Notes: generated from the letters alone by a model not told the origin. A stretch of 64,000 bases of DNA from Mesorhizobium shangrilense (GCF_028826155.1 NZ_JAQGPN010000003.1:62001-126000); one strand, 5' to 3'; positions 16,671 to 26,286 are shown, counted from the first letter of the stretch. Numbers and translations are program-made.

Positions 16671-18245
16671 ATGAGAAAAGCTTCCCTGCTACTCGCATTG
16701 ATGCTGGCCGGCGTTTCCGGCGCCGCCTTGGCGCAGGAGCCCGAACGCGGCGGCACCCTCAACATGGTGGTGCAGCCCGAACCGCCCACCGTGATGCTCG
16801 GCCTCAACAAGCTCGGTCCGGTGTCCTTCGTCGGCAGCAAGATCTACGAGGGCCTGATCAACCTCGCGCCCGACATGAAGCCGCTGCCCGGCCTTGCCGA
16901 GTCCTGGGAGATTTCCGAAGACGGCCTGACCTATACCTTCCACCTGCGCCAGGGCGTGAAATGGCATGACGGCGAGCCGTTCACGAGCCGCGACGTGGTC
17001 TATTCCTTCTCCACCTTCCTGCCGGAAGCCTTTGCGCGCACGCGCTCGGTCATGGCCCGGACGGAATCGATCACCGCGCCGGACGACCAAACGGTCGTCT
17101 TCAAGCTGAAGGCGCCCTATGCCGCCTTCATGATGATCTTCGAGGTGAGCGGCGGCACCATCGTTCCGGCCCATATCTACGAAGGCACGAACATTCGCGA
17201 AAACCCGGCCAACGAAAAGCCGATCGGCACCGGGCCGTTCCAGTTCAAGGAATGGGCCAAGGGCCGCTACATCCAGCTCGTGCGCAACGACGACTACTGG
17301 AACAAGGGCCTGCCCCATCTCGACGAGATCTATTTCCACGTCATCCCCGACGCCAACAGCCGCGCCATCGCTTTCGAGCAGGGGCAGGTCGACGTGCTGC
17401 GCGGCGGCGACGTCGAGAACTTCGAGGTTCGCCGTCTCGCCGAGGCGCCGGGCGTCGAGGTCAGCGAGGCGGGCTGGGAGTTCTTTGATCCGCTGGCGAT
17501 CATCAACATCAATCTCAAGGCGCCGCCGCTCGACAATCTCAAGGTGCGCCAGGCGATCTCCTACGCCATTGACCGCCAGTTCATGATCGACGCCGTGTTC
17601 GGCGGCTTCGGCAAGCCCGCCTATGGCCCGATGACGGAGCGCACGCCGTTCTACGACGCCGCGGCGCTCACCGACTATTCCTTCGACATGGAGAAGGCCA
17701 AGACGCTCATGGCCGAATCCGGCCTGAAGCCGGACGCCAACGGCGTCTACGCGACACTGGACCTGATGCCTCTGCCCTATGGCGAGACCTGGCAGCGCCA
17801 GTCGGAATACCTCCGCCAGCAGCTCACCGAGATCGGCATCGCCACCAACGTCGTCTCCGTCGACGTGCCCGGCTGGCAGGAGCGCACCACGACCGGAAAG
17901 TTCCACATCACGACCAACTTCATCTACCTGCTGGGCGATCCCGCCATGGGCGTGTCGCAGACCTATGTCTCCGACAACCAGAACCGCGGCACCGCGACGA
18001 ACGTCGACGGCTATGTGAATCCGGAGATCGACAAGCTGTTCGCGGAAGGTGCTGCGACCAACGATCCGGCCGTCCGGCAGAAGGTCTATTCGGAGATCCA
18101 GAAGGTCATCTCGGCCGATCTGCCGGTGATCTGGTCGCATCAGATGTCGATGCCGACCGTCTACCGGTCCAAGCTCAACAACCTCATCACGACGGGCCTT
18201 GGCCTGAACTCGAACTTCGCGGACGTCTGGATCGCGAAGGACTAA
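16671..18245 (+). CDS. ABC transporter substrate-binding protein, family 5 (peptide/opine/nickel type)
   Basis: 524 residues. It has a Sec signal peptide (about residues 1-21, cleavage after ALA-Q) and the SBP family 5 body, with GLAESWEISEDGLTYTFHLR, VKWHDGEPFTSRDVVYSF and KVRQAISYAIDRQ. It captures a peptide-like or other amphipathic ligand in the periplasm. It is the first gene of a five-gene set with two permeases, a dual ATPase and a molybdenum reductase, behind the deacetylase. A strong palindrome lies between it and the first permease. Confidence 0.9.
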   Translation: MRKASLLLALMLAGVSGAALAQEPERGGTLNMVVQPEPPTVMLGLNKLGPVSFVGSKIYEGLINLAPDMKPLPGLAESWEISEDGLTYTFHLRQGVKWHDGEPFTSRDVVYSFSTFLPEAFARTRSVMARTESITAPDDQTVVFKLKAPYAAFMMIFEVSGGTIVPAHIYEGTNIRENPANEKPIGTGPFQFKEWAKGRYIQLVRNDDYWNKGLPHLDEIYFHVIPDANSRAIAFEQGQVDVLRGGDVENFEVRRLAEAPGVEVSEAGWEFFDPLAIININLKAPPLDNLKVRQAISYAIDRQFMIDAVFGGFGKPAYGPMTERTPFYDAAALTDYSFDMEKAKTLMAESGLKPDANGVYATLDLMPLPYGETWQRQSEYLRQQLTEIGIATNVVSVDVPGWQERTTTGKFHITTNFIYLLGDPAMGVSQTYVSDNQNRGTATNVDGYVNPEIDKLFAEGAATNDPAVRQKVYSEIQKVISADLPVIWSHQMSMPTVYRSKLNNLITTGLGLNSNFADVWIAKD

Positions 18246-18252
18246 AGCCGGC

Positions 18253-18277
18253 GGGCTTGCGGCCTGGCCGCAAGCCC
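18253..18277. other. Perfect 25-bp palindrome between SBP and permease genes
   Basis: GGGCTTGCGGCC, a single T, then the exact complement, 7 bp after the SBP stop. In RNA this is a very stable hairpin without a following T-run. It probably protects or processes the upstream mRNA so that the binding protein is made in excess, as is known for other SBP operons. Confidence 0.6.
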
Positions 18278-18308
18278 CGTCCGACTTAACGATCCTCCAG
18301 GGGAACCC

Positions 18309-19286
18309 ATGGCCCAGATACGTTTCCTGCTGCTGCGCCTCATGAAGGCCGTCTTCGTGCTGCTGGCGGTGACGATATTCAGCTTCGCGCTCATCCGCGC
18401 CGCCCCCGGCGACCCGGCGATGATCATCGCCGGCGACCAGGGCGCCGTGGATGCGGCGTTCCTCGAGGAGGTGCGCGCCCGCTACGGCCTTGACCGGCCT
18501 GTCTATGAGCAGCTCGCGCTTTATGTGGGGCAGGTGGCGCGGCTCGACTTCGGCACCTCCTATCGCTTCGACCGCCCGGTCATCGACCTGATCGCCGAGC
18601 GCCTGCCGGCGACCCTGCTGCTGACCATGTCGGCCTTCGGGATCGCCGTGGCGGCGGGCGTCGGCCTCGGCGCCTTTGCCGCCCGGCATGTCGGGAAATG
18701 GCAGGATGCGGTGATCACCGTCTTTGCCCTGCTGTTCTTCGCCCTGCCGCTGTTCTGGGTCGGCCTGATGGGCATTCTGGTCTTTTCGGTGTGGCTGGGC
18801 TGGCTGCCGGCCTTCGGCATGTCCACGGTCGGCGGCGCCATGTCGCCATTGGGCCAGGCGCTGGACATCGCCCGCCATCTCGTGCTGCCGACGACGACGC
18901 TGGCGCTGGTCTATCTGGCGACCTACACGCGCATGACCAGGGCATCGGTCCTCGAGGTCATGGATCTCGACTTCGTCCGCACGGCCCGCGCCAAGGGTCT
19001 GCCGGCGGGCCGCATCTGGCGGCGGCACATCCTCAAGAACGCGATGCTGCCGATCATCACGCTGGCGAGCCTGCAGGCCGGGCACCTTGTGGGAGGCGCG
19101 GTGCTGACGGAGACGGTGTTCGCCTGGCCGGGCATCGGCCGGCTGGCCTTCGACGCGCTGCTGCAGCGCGACTACAACCTGCTCCTGGCGATCTTCATCA
19201 TCGCGTCCGCACTCGTCGTGTTCTTCAATTTCATCGCCGACATCCTTTATGGCCTTGCGGATCCCCGCATCGAGGTGACGACATGA
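18309..19286 (+). CDS. ABC transporter permease (DppB/OppB type)
   Basis: 325 residues with six predicted membrane helices. The opening RFLLLRLMKAVFVLLAVT and the PGDPAM motif are typical of DppB/OppB-type permeases. The EAA-type coupling loop is seen as RTARAKGLPAGRIWRRH. It forms the first half of the inner-membrane channel for the family-5 binding protein. An AGGGGA ribosome site precedes the ATG, and its stop overlaps the next permease start (ATGA). Confidence 0.9.
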   Translation: MAQIRFLLLRLMKAVFVLLAVTIFSFALIRAAPGDPAMIIAGDQGAVDAAFLEEVRARYGLDRPVYEQLALYVGQVARLDFGTSYRFDRPVIDLIAERLPATLLLTMSAFGIAVAAGVGLGAFAARHVGKWQDAVITVFALLFFALPLFWVGLMGILVFSVWLGWLPAFGMSTVGGAMSPLGQALDIARHLVLPTTTLALVYLATYTRMTRASVLEVMDLDFVRTARAKGLPAGRIWRRHILKNAMLPIITLASLQAGHLVGGAVLTETVFAWPGIGRLAFDALLQRDYNLLLAIFIIASALVVFFNFIADILYGLADPRIEVTT

Positions 19287-20122
19287 CGGATTTCCTTAAA
19301 TCCTTCGGCAGGAGCCGCGCAGGCATGATCGGCGCGATCATGCTGCTGGCGCTCGTCCTGATGGCGCTGTTCGCCGACGTACTCTACCCCGGCGACCCGT
19401 GGCGCATGGCCGGCGCGCCGAACCTGCCGCCGCTGGCGCCGGGCCACATATTCGGCACCGACCAGCTCGGCCGCGACCTCGCCGCGGGCATCGTGCACGG
19501 CGCGCGCATGTCGCTGATCATCGGCTTCGTCTCGACCGTCGTCTCGCTGCTGGTCGGGGTCATCGTCGGCGCGGTGGCCGGTTATTTTTCGAGCTGGGTC
19601 GACGACATGCTGATGCGTCTCACCGAGTTCTTCCAGACCATCCCCTCCTTCATGCTGGCCATCGTGCTGGTGGCGATCTTCTCGCCGTCGCTCTGGTCGA
19701 TCGTGTCGGCGATCGCGATCGTCAGCTGGCCGCCGGTCGCCCGCCTGGTGCGGGCGGAGTTCCTGACGCTGCGCAGCCGGGATTTCGTTAAGGCGGCGCG
19801 CATCGGCGGCAGCTCGCACTTCAACATCATCTTCCACCAGATCCTGCCCAACGCCATCTCGCCGGTCATCGTCATGTCCTCGCTGATGGTCGCGGCGGCG
19901 ATCCTGATCGAATCCGGCCTGTCCTTCCTCGGGCTCGGAGACCGCAACTTCATCACTTGGGGCTTCATGATCGGGGCCGGCCGCACGATGATCCGCCATG
20001 CCTGGTGGCTGAGCGCCATCCCCGGCTTCGCGATCTTCGCGACCGTGCTCGCCCTCAATCTTTTCGGGCAGGGTCTGAGCGACGTCCTCAACCCCAGACT
20101 ATCGCGGAGAGTGCGGGCATGA
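19283..20122 (+). CDS. ABC transporter permease (DppC/OppC type)
   Basis: 279 residues. Its N-terminal helix is followed by the family segment HIFGTDQLGRDLAAGIVHGARMS and the EAA loop KAARIGGSSHFNIIFHQILP. It pairs with the preceding permease in the membrane. The ATG overlaps the previous stop by 4 bp, and its own stop overlaps the ATPase start in the same way. The open frame extends further upstream, but only this start gives a DppC-type N-terminus. Confidence 0.9.
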   Translation: MTDFLKSFGRSRAGMIGAIMLLALVLMALFADVLYPGDPWRMAGAPNLPPLAPGHIFGTDQLGRDLAAGIVHGARMSLIIGFVSTVVSLLVGVIVGAVAGYFSSWVDDMLMRLTEFFQTIPSFMLAIVLVAIFSPSLWSIVSAIAIVSWPPVARLVRAEFLTLRSRDFVKAARIGGSSHFNIIFHQILPNAISPVIVMSSLMVAAAILIESGLSFLGLGDRNFITWGFMIGAGRTMIRHAWWLSAIPGFAIFATVLALNLFGQGLSDVLNPRLSRRVRA

Positions 20123-21768
20123 GCGGGAATGCGAACGTCGTCGTCGAGATCCGCGATCTCAACATAGCGCTGCCGGCGGGCGCCGACCGGCCGCTGGCGG
20201 TCCAGAACCTCTCCGTCGAGCTGCGCGAGAACGAAATCCTCTGCGTGGTCGGGGAATCGGGTTCGGGCAAGTCGCTGCTCGCCGGCGCGATCATGGGCCT
20301 GCTGCCGCCCGGCGTGCATGTCTCGGGCGGTTCGATCCGCTATGACGGCCGCGAGCTGTCGACGCTGGACGAAGCCGGCTTCCGCCCGATCCGGGGCCGT
20401 CGCATCGCCATGATCTTCCAGGAGCCGATGACGGCGCTCAATCCGGTGCTGACCGTGCACGAGCAGATCGACGAGGTGCTGCAGGCGCATGGCATGACCG
20501 ACGCCGCAAAGCGCCAGCATCGCATCCTCGAACTGCTGGAAGCCACCGGCCTGCCGGAGCCCGCAACCCTGCAGCACGCCTATCCGTTCCGGCTCTCGGG
20601 CGGCCAGCGACAGCGCGTCATGATCGCCATGGCGCTGGCCCTGGAGCCGGACGTGCTGATCGCCGACGAGCCGACCACCGCGCTCGACGTTACGACCCAG
20701 AAGCAGATCCTGTCGCTGCTGCGCGAGGTGCAGCAGCGCAGCAAGCTGGCGGTCCTCTTCATCACCCACGATTTCGGTGTCGTCGCCGATATCGCCAGCC
20801 GGGTCGCGGTGATGCAGCATGGCGTGCTGGTGGAATATGGCGGCGCGCGCGACGTGCTGGACCAGCCGCAGCATCCCTATACGCAGCGCCTGATCGACGC
20901 CGTGCGCGGCCTCTCGCGCGAGCCGTTGCTGCTGCAGGGGGAGTCGTCCTCGACCGTGCTCGAGATCGCCAACGCCACCAAGACCTATGTCACGCGTTCG
21001 GGGTTCTTCACCTCGCAATTGCGCGAGGTGCACGCCCTCAGGAACGTCAACCTCAAGGTCGAGCACGGCGAAACCGTCGGTCTGGTGGGCGAGTCCGGTT
21101 CCGGCAAGTCCACTCTGGGCCAGGTCGTGGTGCAGTTGCTCGACGCCGATGCCGGCACGATCCGGTTCAACGGCGAGGACCTTTCGGCCATGAGCCGCAA
21201 GCGCTTCTCCGAGGTGCGGCCGAAGATCCAGATGATATTCCAGGATCCCTACGCCTCGCTCAATCCGCGGCACAAGATCGGGCGGGTGCTGACGGAGAGC
21301 CAGATCCTGCACGGCGCGACGAAGGAAGAGGCGCTGGCGCGGGCCGAGGCGATGCTCGAAATGGTCAGCCTCGACCGCAGCGCGCTGAGGCGTTTCCCGC
21401 ATGAATTCTCCGGCGGGCAGCGGCAGCGCATCGGCATTGCCCGCGCGCTCGTGATGGAGCCGGAGCTGATCGTCGCCGACGAGCCGGTTTCGGCGCTGGA
21501 CGTGTCGATCCAGGCGCAGGTGCTGGACCTGCTTCTCGACCTGCGGCGCAAGCTGAAGCTGTCGATGCTGTTCATCACCCACGACCTGCGCGTGGCGGCG
21601 CAGCTCTGCGACCGCATCGCGGTCATGCGCAAGGGCGAGATCGTCGAGCTGGACGCCAGCGAAAAGGTGCTGCGCGACCCGCAGCACGAGTATACCAGGC
21701 TGCTATTGAACTCCATGCCGGGCCATGACTGGCTGGCTGGAACGGGCGCCAAGGCAAGCGCGGCCTAG
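20119..21768 (+). CDS. Dipeptide-type ABC transporter dual ATP-binding protein (DppD-DppF fusion)
   Basis: 549 residues made of two complete ATPase domains. The first has [25 protein letters not shown] and [12 protein letters not shown]. The second starts near residue 277 and has [27 protein letters not shown] and [12 protein letters not shown]. Each half ends with an oligopeptide-ATPase C-terminal extension. It powers the importer encoded just upstream. The start is set by the ATGA overlap with the permease gene. Confidence 0.9.
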   Translation: MSGNANVVVEIRDLNIALPAGADRPLAVQNLSVELRENEILCVVGESGSGKSLLAGAIMGLLPPGVHVSGGSIRYDGRELSTLDEAGFRPIRGRRIAMIFQEPMTALNPVLTVHEQIDEVLQAHGMTDAAKRQHRILELLEATGLPEPATLQHAYPFRLSGGQRQRVMIAMALALEPDVLIADEPTTALDVTTQKQILSLLREVQQRSKLAVLFITHDFGVVADIASRVAVMQHGVLVEYGGARDVLDQPQHPYTQRLIDAVRGLSREPLLLQGESSSTVLEIANATKTYVTRSGFFTSQLREVHALRNVNLKVEHGETVGLVGESGSGKSTLGQVVVQLLDADAGTIRFNGEDLSAMSRKRFSEVRPKIQMIFQDPYASLNPRHKIGRVLTESQILHGATKEEALARAEAMLEMVSLDRSALRRFPHEFSGGQRQRIGIARALVMEPELIVADEPVSALDVSIQAQVLDLLLDLRRKLKLSMLFITHDLRVAAQLCDRIAVMRKGEIVELDASEKVLRDPQHEYTRLLLNSMPGHDWLAGTGAKASAA

Positions 21769-21808
21769 GCCGATTGCCAGGCGCTTCGACGGGAGGGAGA
21801 AGGATCGC

Positions 21809-24103
21809 ATGAAGGCCTATACGTCCGCCCACTGGGGCATCCGCGAAGTGTTCGACGCCGGCGGAGGCGAACTGCGGCTGGAAAATTTCGCCGGCGATCC
21901 GGACCCGACGCCGATCGGCCTCGACCAGCATGGCGACCGCGTCGAGGGCGTGCGCGTACGCCGCCCGTCGGTGCGGCGCAGCTGGCTGGAGAAGGGGCCC
22001 GGGGCGTCGCCCGAACTGCGCGGCCGCGATCCTTTCGTCGAGGTGGAATGGGACGAGGCGCTCGATCTCGTCGCCGCCGAATTGCAGCGGGTGCGCGATG
22101 TGCACGGCAATGAGGCGATATTCGGCGGATCCTACGGCTGGTCCAGCGCCGGCCGCTTCCATCATGCGCAAAGCCAGGTGCACCGCTTCCTGAACAGCAT
22201 CGGCGGCTATGTGCGCCATCTCAATTCCTACAGCCTCGGCGCTGCGCGCGTGATGATGAGCAGGATCATCGCGCCGATGGAAAGCCTGATGGCCAACCAC
22301 ACCTCGTGGGACGTGATGGCGCAGAATACCCGACTCTTCGTCGCCTTCGGCGGCGTGCCGTGGAAGAACGCGCAGATATCGGCGGGCGGCATTGCCCGCC
22401 ATCGCGTTCGGCCCGGCCTGAAAGCGCTCCGCGAGGCCGGCATACGCATCGTCAACATCGGCCCGGTCGGCGACAATCTCGAGGCCGACGGCGTCGAGTG
22501 GATCAGGCTGCGTCCCAACACCGACACCGCGCTGATGCTGGCGATTGCCTGGACGCTGGTGGACGAAGGGCTGGCCGATCGCGCCTTCCTCGAGCGCTAT
22601 TGCGTCGGTTTCGACCGCTTCGAGGCCTATGTGATGGGGCGCAGCGACGGTCAGCCGCGCGATCCGCAGTGGGCCGAATCCATAACCGGCGTTCCCGCCG
22701 CGACGATCGCGGCGCTGGCCCGCGACATGGCCGCGACCCGCACCATGGTCAACATGGCGTGGTCGCTGCAGCGCGCTTCGCATGGCGAGCAGCCGTGCTG
22801 GATGCTGGTGACGCTGGCGGCCATGCTCGGCCAGATCGGCCTGCCCGGCGGCGGCTTCGGCTTCGGCTACGGCGCCACCAACTCGCTGGGCAGCGACGAG
22901 CGACTGCTGTCCGGCCCGACGCTGCCGCAGGGCGCGAACCCCGTTTCGGCCTTCATCCCGGTCGCGCGCATCGCCGACATGCTGCTGCAGCCCGGCGGCA
23001 GCTTCGCCTATGACGGCGGCGTGCACACCTATCCCGACATCCGCATGGTCTATTGGGCGGGCGGCAATCCCTATCACCACCATCAGGACCTGAACCGGCT
23101 GGTCAAGGCATGGGAGAAGCCGGAGACGATCGTCGTTCACGAGCAATACTGGACCGCGACTGCCAAGCGGGCCGACATCGTCCTGCCCGCCACGATCTCG
23201 ATGGAGCGCGACGACATCGGCTATTCCACGCGCGAGGGCCATCTCGTGGCGATGAAGCGGGTCAAGGCGCCGCTGGCCGAGGCCCGCGACGACTACGACA
23301 TCTTCGCCGACCTTGCCGGGCGGCTCGGCGCGCCCGGATACACCGAAGGCCTCACCTCCAGGGAGTGGCTGCAGCGACTTTACGAGGAAAGCCGCGGCAA
23401 GATGGCCGGGCACGGCGTGTCGCTGCCGGATTTCGAAACCTTCTGGAAAACCGACCTCATCGACCTGGGCGAGCACAGCCGGCCTGTCGTGATGCTCGAG
23501 GAGTTCCGCAACGACCCGGCCGCCAATCCGCTGGCGACGCCTTCCGGGCGCATCGAGATCTTCTCGGAAACCATTGAAGGTTTCGGCCTGGACGATTGCC
23601 CCGGCCATGCGGCGTGGCTGGAGCCGCATGAATGGCTGGGCCAGGTCCAGCCCGGCGACACGCGACTGCACCTGATCTCCGACCAGCCGCAGCGGCGGCT
23701 GCACAGCCAGCTCGACGCCGCCAGCCACAGCCTCGAAGGCAAGGTCGCCGGCCGCGAGCCCGTCTATCTCAATCCGCAGGACGCGGCGGCGCGCGGCATC
23801 GCCGATGGCGACATCGTCGAGCTCAGCAATGAGCGCGGGCGCTGCCTTGCCGGTGTAATCCTGAGCGAGGACATCATGCCGGGCGTCGCGCGTCTCGCGA
23901 CAGGCGCGTGGTACGACCCGGATCCCGACACGGGGCTGGAGAAGCACGGCAATCCCAACGTGCTGACGCTGGACGTGGGCACGTCGAGCTTCGCGCAGGG
24001 CAGCGTAGCGCAGACCTGCCTGGTGGAGGTCAGCGGCCCGGTCCGCGATGCGCCGCAGGTCACCGCCTTCGATCCGCCGCCCTTCGTCGTCCGCGGATCC
24101 TGA
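21809..24103 (+). CDS. Molybdopterin-dependent S-/N-oxide reductase (BisC/TorA/DMSO reductase family)
   Basis: 764 residues. The N-terminus lacks both a twin-arginine signal and the four-cysteine iron-sulfur motif, as in cytosolic biotin sulfoxide reductase. The expected serine molybdenum ligand lies in GGSYGWSSAGRFHHAQSQ. Further family marks are VLPATISMERDDIGY, HLISDQPQRRLHSQLD and the C-terminal cofactor-binding domain. It would reduce a sulfoxide or N-oxide of a small molecule in the cytosol. It starts at 21809 after GGGAGGGAGAAGG and is the last gene of the ABC set, so its substrate may be the imported compound. Confidence 0.85.
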   Translation: MKAYTSAHWGIREVFDAGGGELRLENFAGDPDPTPIGLDQHGDRVEGVRVRRPSVRRSWLEKGPGASPELRGRDPFVEVEWDEALDLVAAELQRVRDVHGNEAIFGGSYGWSSAGRFHHAQSQVHRFLNSIGGYVRHLNSYSLGAARVMMSRIIAPMESLMANHTSWDVMAQNTRLFVAFGGVPWKNAQISAGGIARHRVRPGLKALREAGIRIVNIGPVGDNLEADGVEWIRLRPNTDTALMLAIAWTLVDEGLADRAFLERYCVGFDRFEAYVMGRSDGQPRDPQWAESITGVPAATIAALARDMAATRTMVNMAWSLQRASHGEQPCWMLVTLAAMLGQIGLPGGGFGFGYGATNSLGSDERLLSGPTLPQGANPVSAFIPVARIADMLLQPGGSFAYDGGVHTYPDIRMVYWAGGNPYHHHQDLNRLVKAWEKPETIVVHEQYWTATAKRADIVLPATISMERDDIGYSTREGHLVAMKRVKAPLAEARDDYDIFADLAGRLGAPGYTEGLTSREWLQRLYEESRGKMAGHGVSLPDFETFWKTDLIDLGEHSRPVVMLEEFRNDPAANPLATPSGRIEIFSETIEGFGLDDCPGHAAWLEPHEWLGQVQPGDTRLHLISDQPQRRLHSQLDAASHSLEGKVAGREPVYLNPQDAAARGIADGDIVELSNERGRCLAGVILSEDIMPGVARLATGAWYDPDPDTGLEKHGNPNVLTLDVGTSSFAQGSVAQTCLVEVSGPVRDAPQVTAFDPPPFVVRGS

Positions 24104-24234
24104 GAGGCTTCGACGCGGTCCGGCCGGTTTGCCAGGCTGGCTGCTTGCACGCGGCCGAGCGCGTGCCGGCTGCCGTCAGGCAACGCCCTCGATGCGTGAG
24201 CCATCGTTCCGGCGCGCTTCGCGCCCGTCGACGT

Positions 24235-24705
24235 CTATCGCATCCGGCGCAGATCCACTGCGCGCCCGTCGATGATCGTCTCCATGGAGAAGAAGCCCGT
24301 CACCGTTGCGAGGTCGAAGTCGGTGGTGAGCTTCTGGTAGAAGGCGTCGTAGCCGGCGATGCCCTTGGCGACCACTTTGATCAGATAGTCCCATTCGCCG
24401 CCGATGCGATAGAAATCCGTCACGCCCGGCAATTGCTCGACATGGGCGCGAAAGCGCTCGGCCCACTCGCGCGAATGATGCCTGGTACGGATCATCACGA
24501 ACACTGTCAGGTCGTAGCCCAGCGCGGCAAGGTTGATCCGCGTGTGCGTTCCCAGGACCAGGCCGCTCGCCTTCAGGTTCTGCAGCCGTCGCCAGCATGC
24601 GTTCTGGGAAAGCCCGACCTTCTCGGCAAGATCGCGCTGCGAGATGTCGCCTTCCTTTTGCAGCACCGTCAGGATGCGTCGATCAATATCGTCGATTTTT
24701 TCCAT
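24235..24705 (-). CDS. Lrp/AsnC family transcriptional regulator
   Basis: About 156 residues from the preferred ATG at 24705 (an in-frame ATG at 24738 also exists). The N-terminal helix-turn-helix is ISQRDLAEKVGLSQNACWRRLQNL. The C-terminal RAM ligand domain includes VTDFYRIGGEWDYLIKVVAK. It is divergent from a class-V PLP enzyme and probably regulates it in response to an amino acid. The 24738 start would be encoded inside the left arm of the inverted repeat at 24733-24788, which is a reason to prefer the shorter form. Confidence 0.85.
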   Translation of the reverse strand: MEKIDDIDRRILTVLQKEGDISQRDLAEKVGLSQNACWRRLQNLKASGLVLGTHTRINLAALGYDLTVFVMIRTRHHSREWAERFRAHVEQLPGVTDFYRIGGEWDYLIKVVAKGIAGYDAFYQKLTTDFDLATVTGFFSMETIIDGRAVDLRRMR

Positions 24706-24732
24706 CGAAGTAATCGTTTGACCCAAGATCAG

Positions 24733-24788
24733 GCGCATTCTCCATAAAATCGGTAATGTTTCAACCGCGGAGCCCCACTAGAATGCGC
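24733..24788. promoter_or_regulatory. Inverted repeat in the lrp-aminotransferase divergent promoter
   Basis: GCGCATTCT at 24733-24741 and its exact complement AGAATGCGC at 24780-24788 flank a 38-bp A/T-richer stretch. Two distant half-sites on either side of a divergent promoter suit a multimeric Lrp-family protein. Binding is inferred. Confidence 0.45.
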
Positions 24789-24810
24789 ACAGCGTTGAGT
24801 GGAGGATCCG

Positions 24811-26286
24811 ATGGCGCTCGCAGCTTCGAACTTGCCGGCTTCGCCCGGTCTGCTGGATGAATTCAGGCAGGGGCTGCGCGTCGCCGATCCGGTGGCCGCG
24901 TTGCGCGACGGGCTGATCGGCGACGACGCGGTGATCGAGGGTCCCTTCGGCCGGCGACGGCTGGTCTACGCGGATTACGTCGCGTCCGGACGCGCGCTGC
25001 GCCAGATCGAGACCTTCATCCTTGAGCGCGTGCTGCCCTACTACGCCAACAGCCACACCGAGGCATCCTATTGCGGGGGCATGATGACCAGGCTGCGCCG
25101 CGAGGCGCGCGCCGCCATCGCCTCGTGCTGCGGCGCAGGTCCCGAGCATGCGGTCATCTTCACGGGATCCGGCGCCACCGCCGGTCTCAACCGGCTGGTC
25201 AACCTGCTCGGCGTCTCAGGCGCTGTCGCGGCCGGAAAGCGGGTGCGCGTGCTGATCGGCCCCTATGAGCATCATTCGAACATCCTGCCGTGGCGCGAGA
25301 GCGGTGCGGAGGTCGTCGAAATCGGGGAAGCGGAGGACGGCGGTCCCGATCTTCAGTTGCTCGGGGAGGCGCTGCGGCAGACGGCCGACCTCACGGTGTG
25401 TTCGTTCTCGGCGGCGTCCAACGTCACCGGCATCGTCACCGATGTGGCGGCCATCACGCGCATGGCGAAGGCCGCCGGCGCACGCATGGTCTGGGATTAT
25501 GCGGGCGGCGGGCCCTATCTGCCCATCGCCATGACGCCGGCCGGGGATGCCGAGATCGACGCGCTGGTGGTTTCACCGCACAAGTTCATCGGCGGGCCGG
25601 GCTCGTCCGGCGTGCTGGTGGTGCGCCGCGATGCGGTCGCCGTGTGCAAGCCGTCCTGGCCCGGAGGCGGCACGGTGCGCTTCGTCTCGCCCGACGGGCA
25701 TGACTACAGCGAGAGCCTGGAAGTGCGCGAGGAGGCCGGCACGCCGAATGTCGTGGCCGACATCCGCGCCGCGCTGGCCTTCCTCGTCAAGGAGGCGATC
25801 GGCGGGGAAGAGATGGCGGTGCGCAATGCGGCGGCCGTGGAGCGCGCCTTCGCAGCCTGGGGCGGCGTCGAGCAGATGAAGATCCTGGGCCCGAGGTCCG
25901 CGCCGCGGCTTCCCATTTTCTCCTTCCAGGTTCGCGACGGCGCGGGCGGATACGTCCACCAGCAACTCGTCACCCGCATGCTCAGCGACCGCTTCGGTAT
26001 CCAGGCCCGCGGCGGGTGCGCCTGTGCGGGCCCGTATGTTCATCGCCTGCTGTCGATCGATCGCGACGAATCCCTGCGCCTGCGCGCGGCCATCCTGGCA
26101 GGCGAGGAGATGCTCAAGCCGGGCTTTACGCGCTTGAACTTCAGCGTGCTGCTGACCGACGCCAAGGCGGATTTCATTCTCGACTCTGTTGCCGAGCTGG
26201 CTGCAGACGCTTCCCGATACGCGTCGCTCTACGGCTTCGATGCGGCGCGCGCGATCTTCTTTCCGCGCGCGCAGGCCGCAGCCTGA
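24811..26286 (+). CDS. Class-V fold PLP enzyme, cysteine desulfurase/lyase-like
   Basis: 491 residues. It has NSHTEASYCGGMMTRLRREA near residues 75-95 and ATAGLNRLVNLLG for substrate and PLP binding. The Schiff-base lysine is in VVSPHKFIGGPGSSGVL. A late loop, RGGCACAGPY, holds two cysteines where SufS-type desulfurases carry their catalytic cysteine. It could remove sulfur from a cysteine-like amino acid or act as an aminotransferase or lyase. The protein is longer than typical desulfurases (about 400). GGAGG before 24811 sets the start; a GTG at 24799 is in frame but lacks a ribosome site. Confidence 0.8.
   Translation: MALAASNLPASPGLLDEFRQGLRVADPVAALRDGLIGDDAVIEGPFGRRRLVYADYVASGRALRQIETFILERVLPYYANSHTEASYCGGMMTRLRREARAAIASCCGAGPEHAVIFTGSGATAGLNRLVNLLGVSGAVAAGKRVRVLIGPYEHHSNILPWRESGAEVVEIGEAEDGGPDLQLLGEALRQTADLTVCSFSAASNVTGIVTDVAAITRMAKAAGARMVWDYAGGGPYLPIAMTPAGDAEIDALVVSPHKFIGGPGSSGVLVVRRDAVAVCKPSWPGGGTVRFVSPDGHDYSESLEVREEAGTPNVVADIRAALAFLVKEAIGGEEMAVRNAAAVERAFAAWGGVEQMKILGPRSAPRLPIFSFQVRDGAGGYVHQQLVTRMLSDRFGIQARGGCACAGPYVHRLLSIDRDESLRLRAAILAGEEMLKPGFTRLNFSVLLTDAKADFILDSVAELAADASRYASLYGFDAARAIFFPRAQAAA

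Noticed and set aside
16689..19085. 798-codon open frame on the minus strand
   Set aside because: It lies opposite the family-5 binding protein and permease genes. Its product is rich in Arg, His, Gly and Asp without domains, typical of an antisense shadow in GC-rich DNA.
21623..23947. 774-codon open frame on the minus strand
   Set aside because: Fully antisense to the molybdenum reductase gene, with no recognisable motifs.
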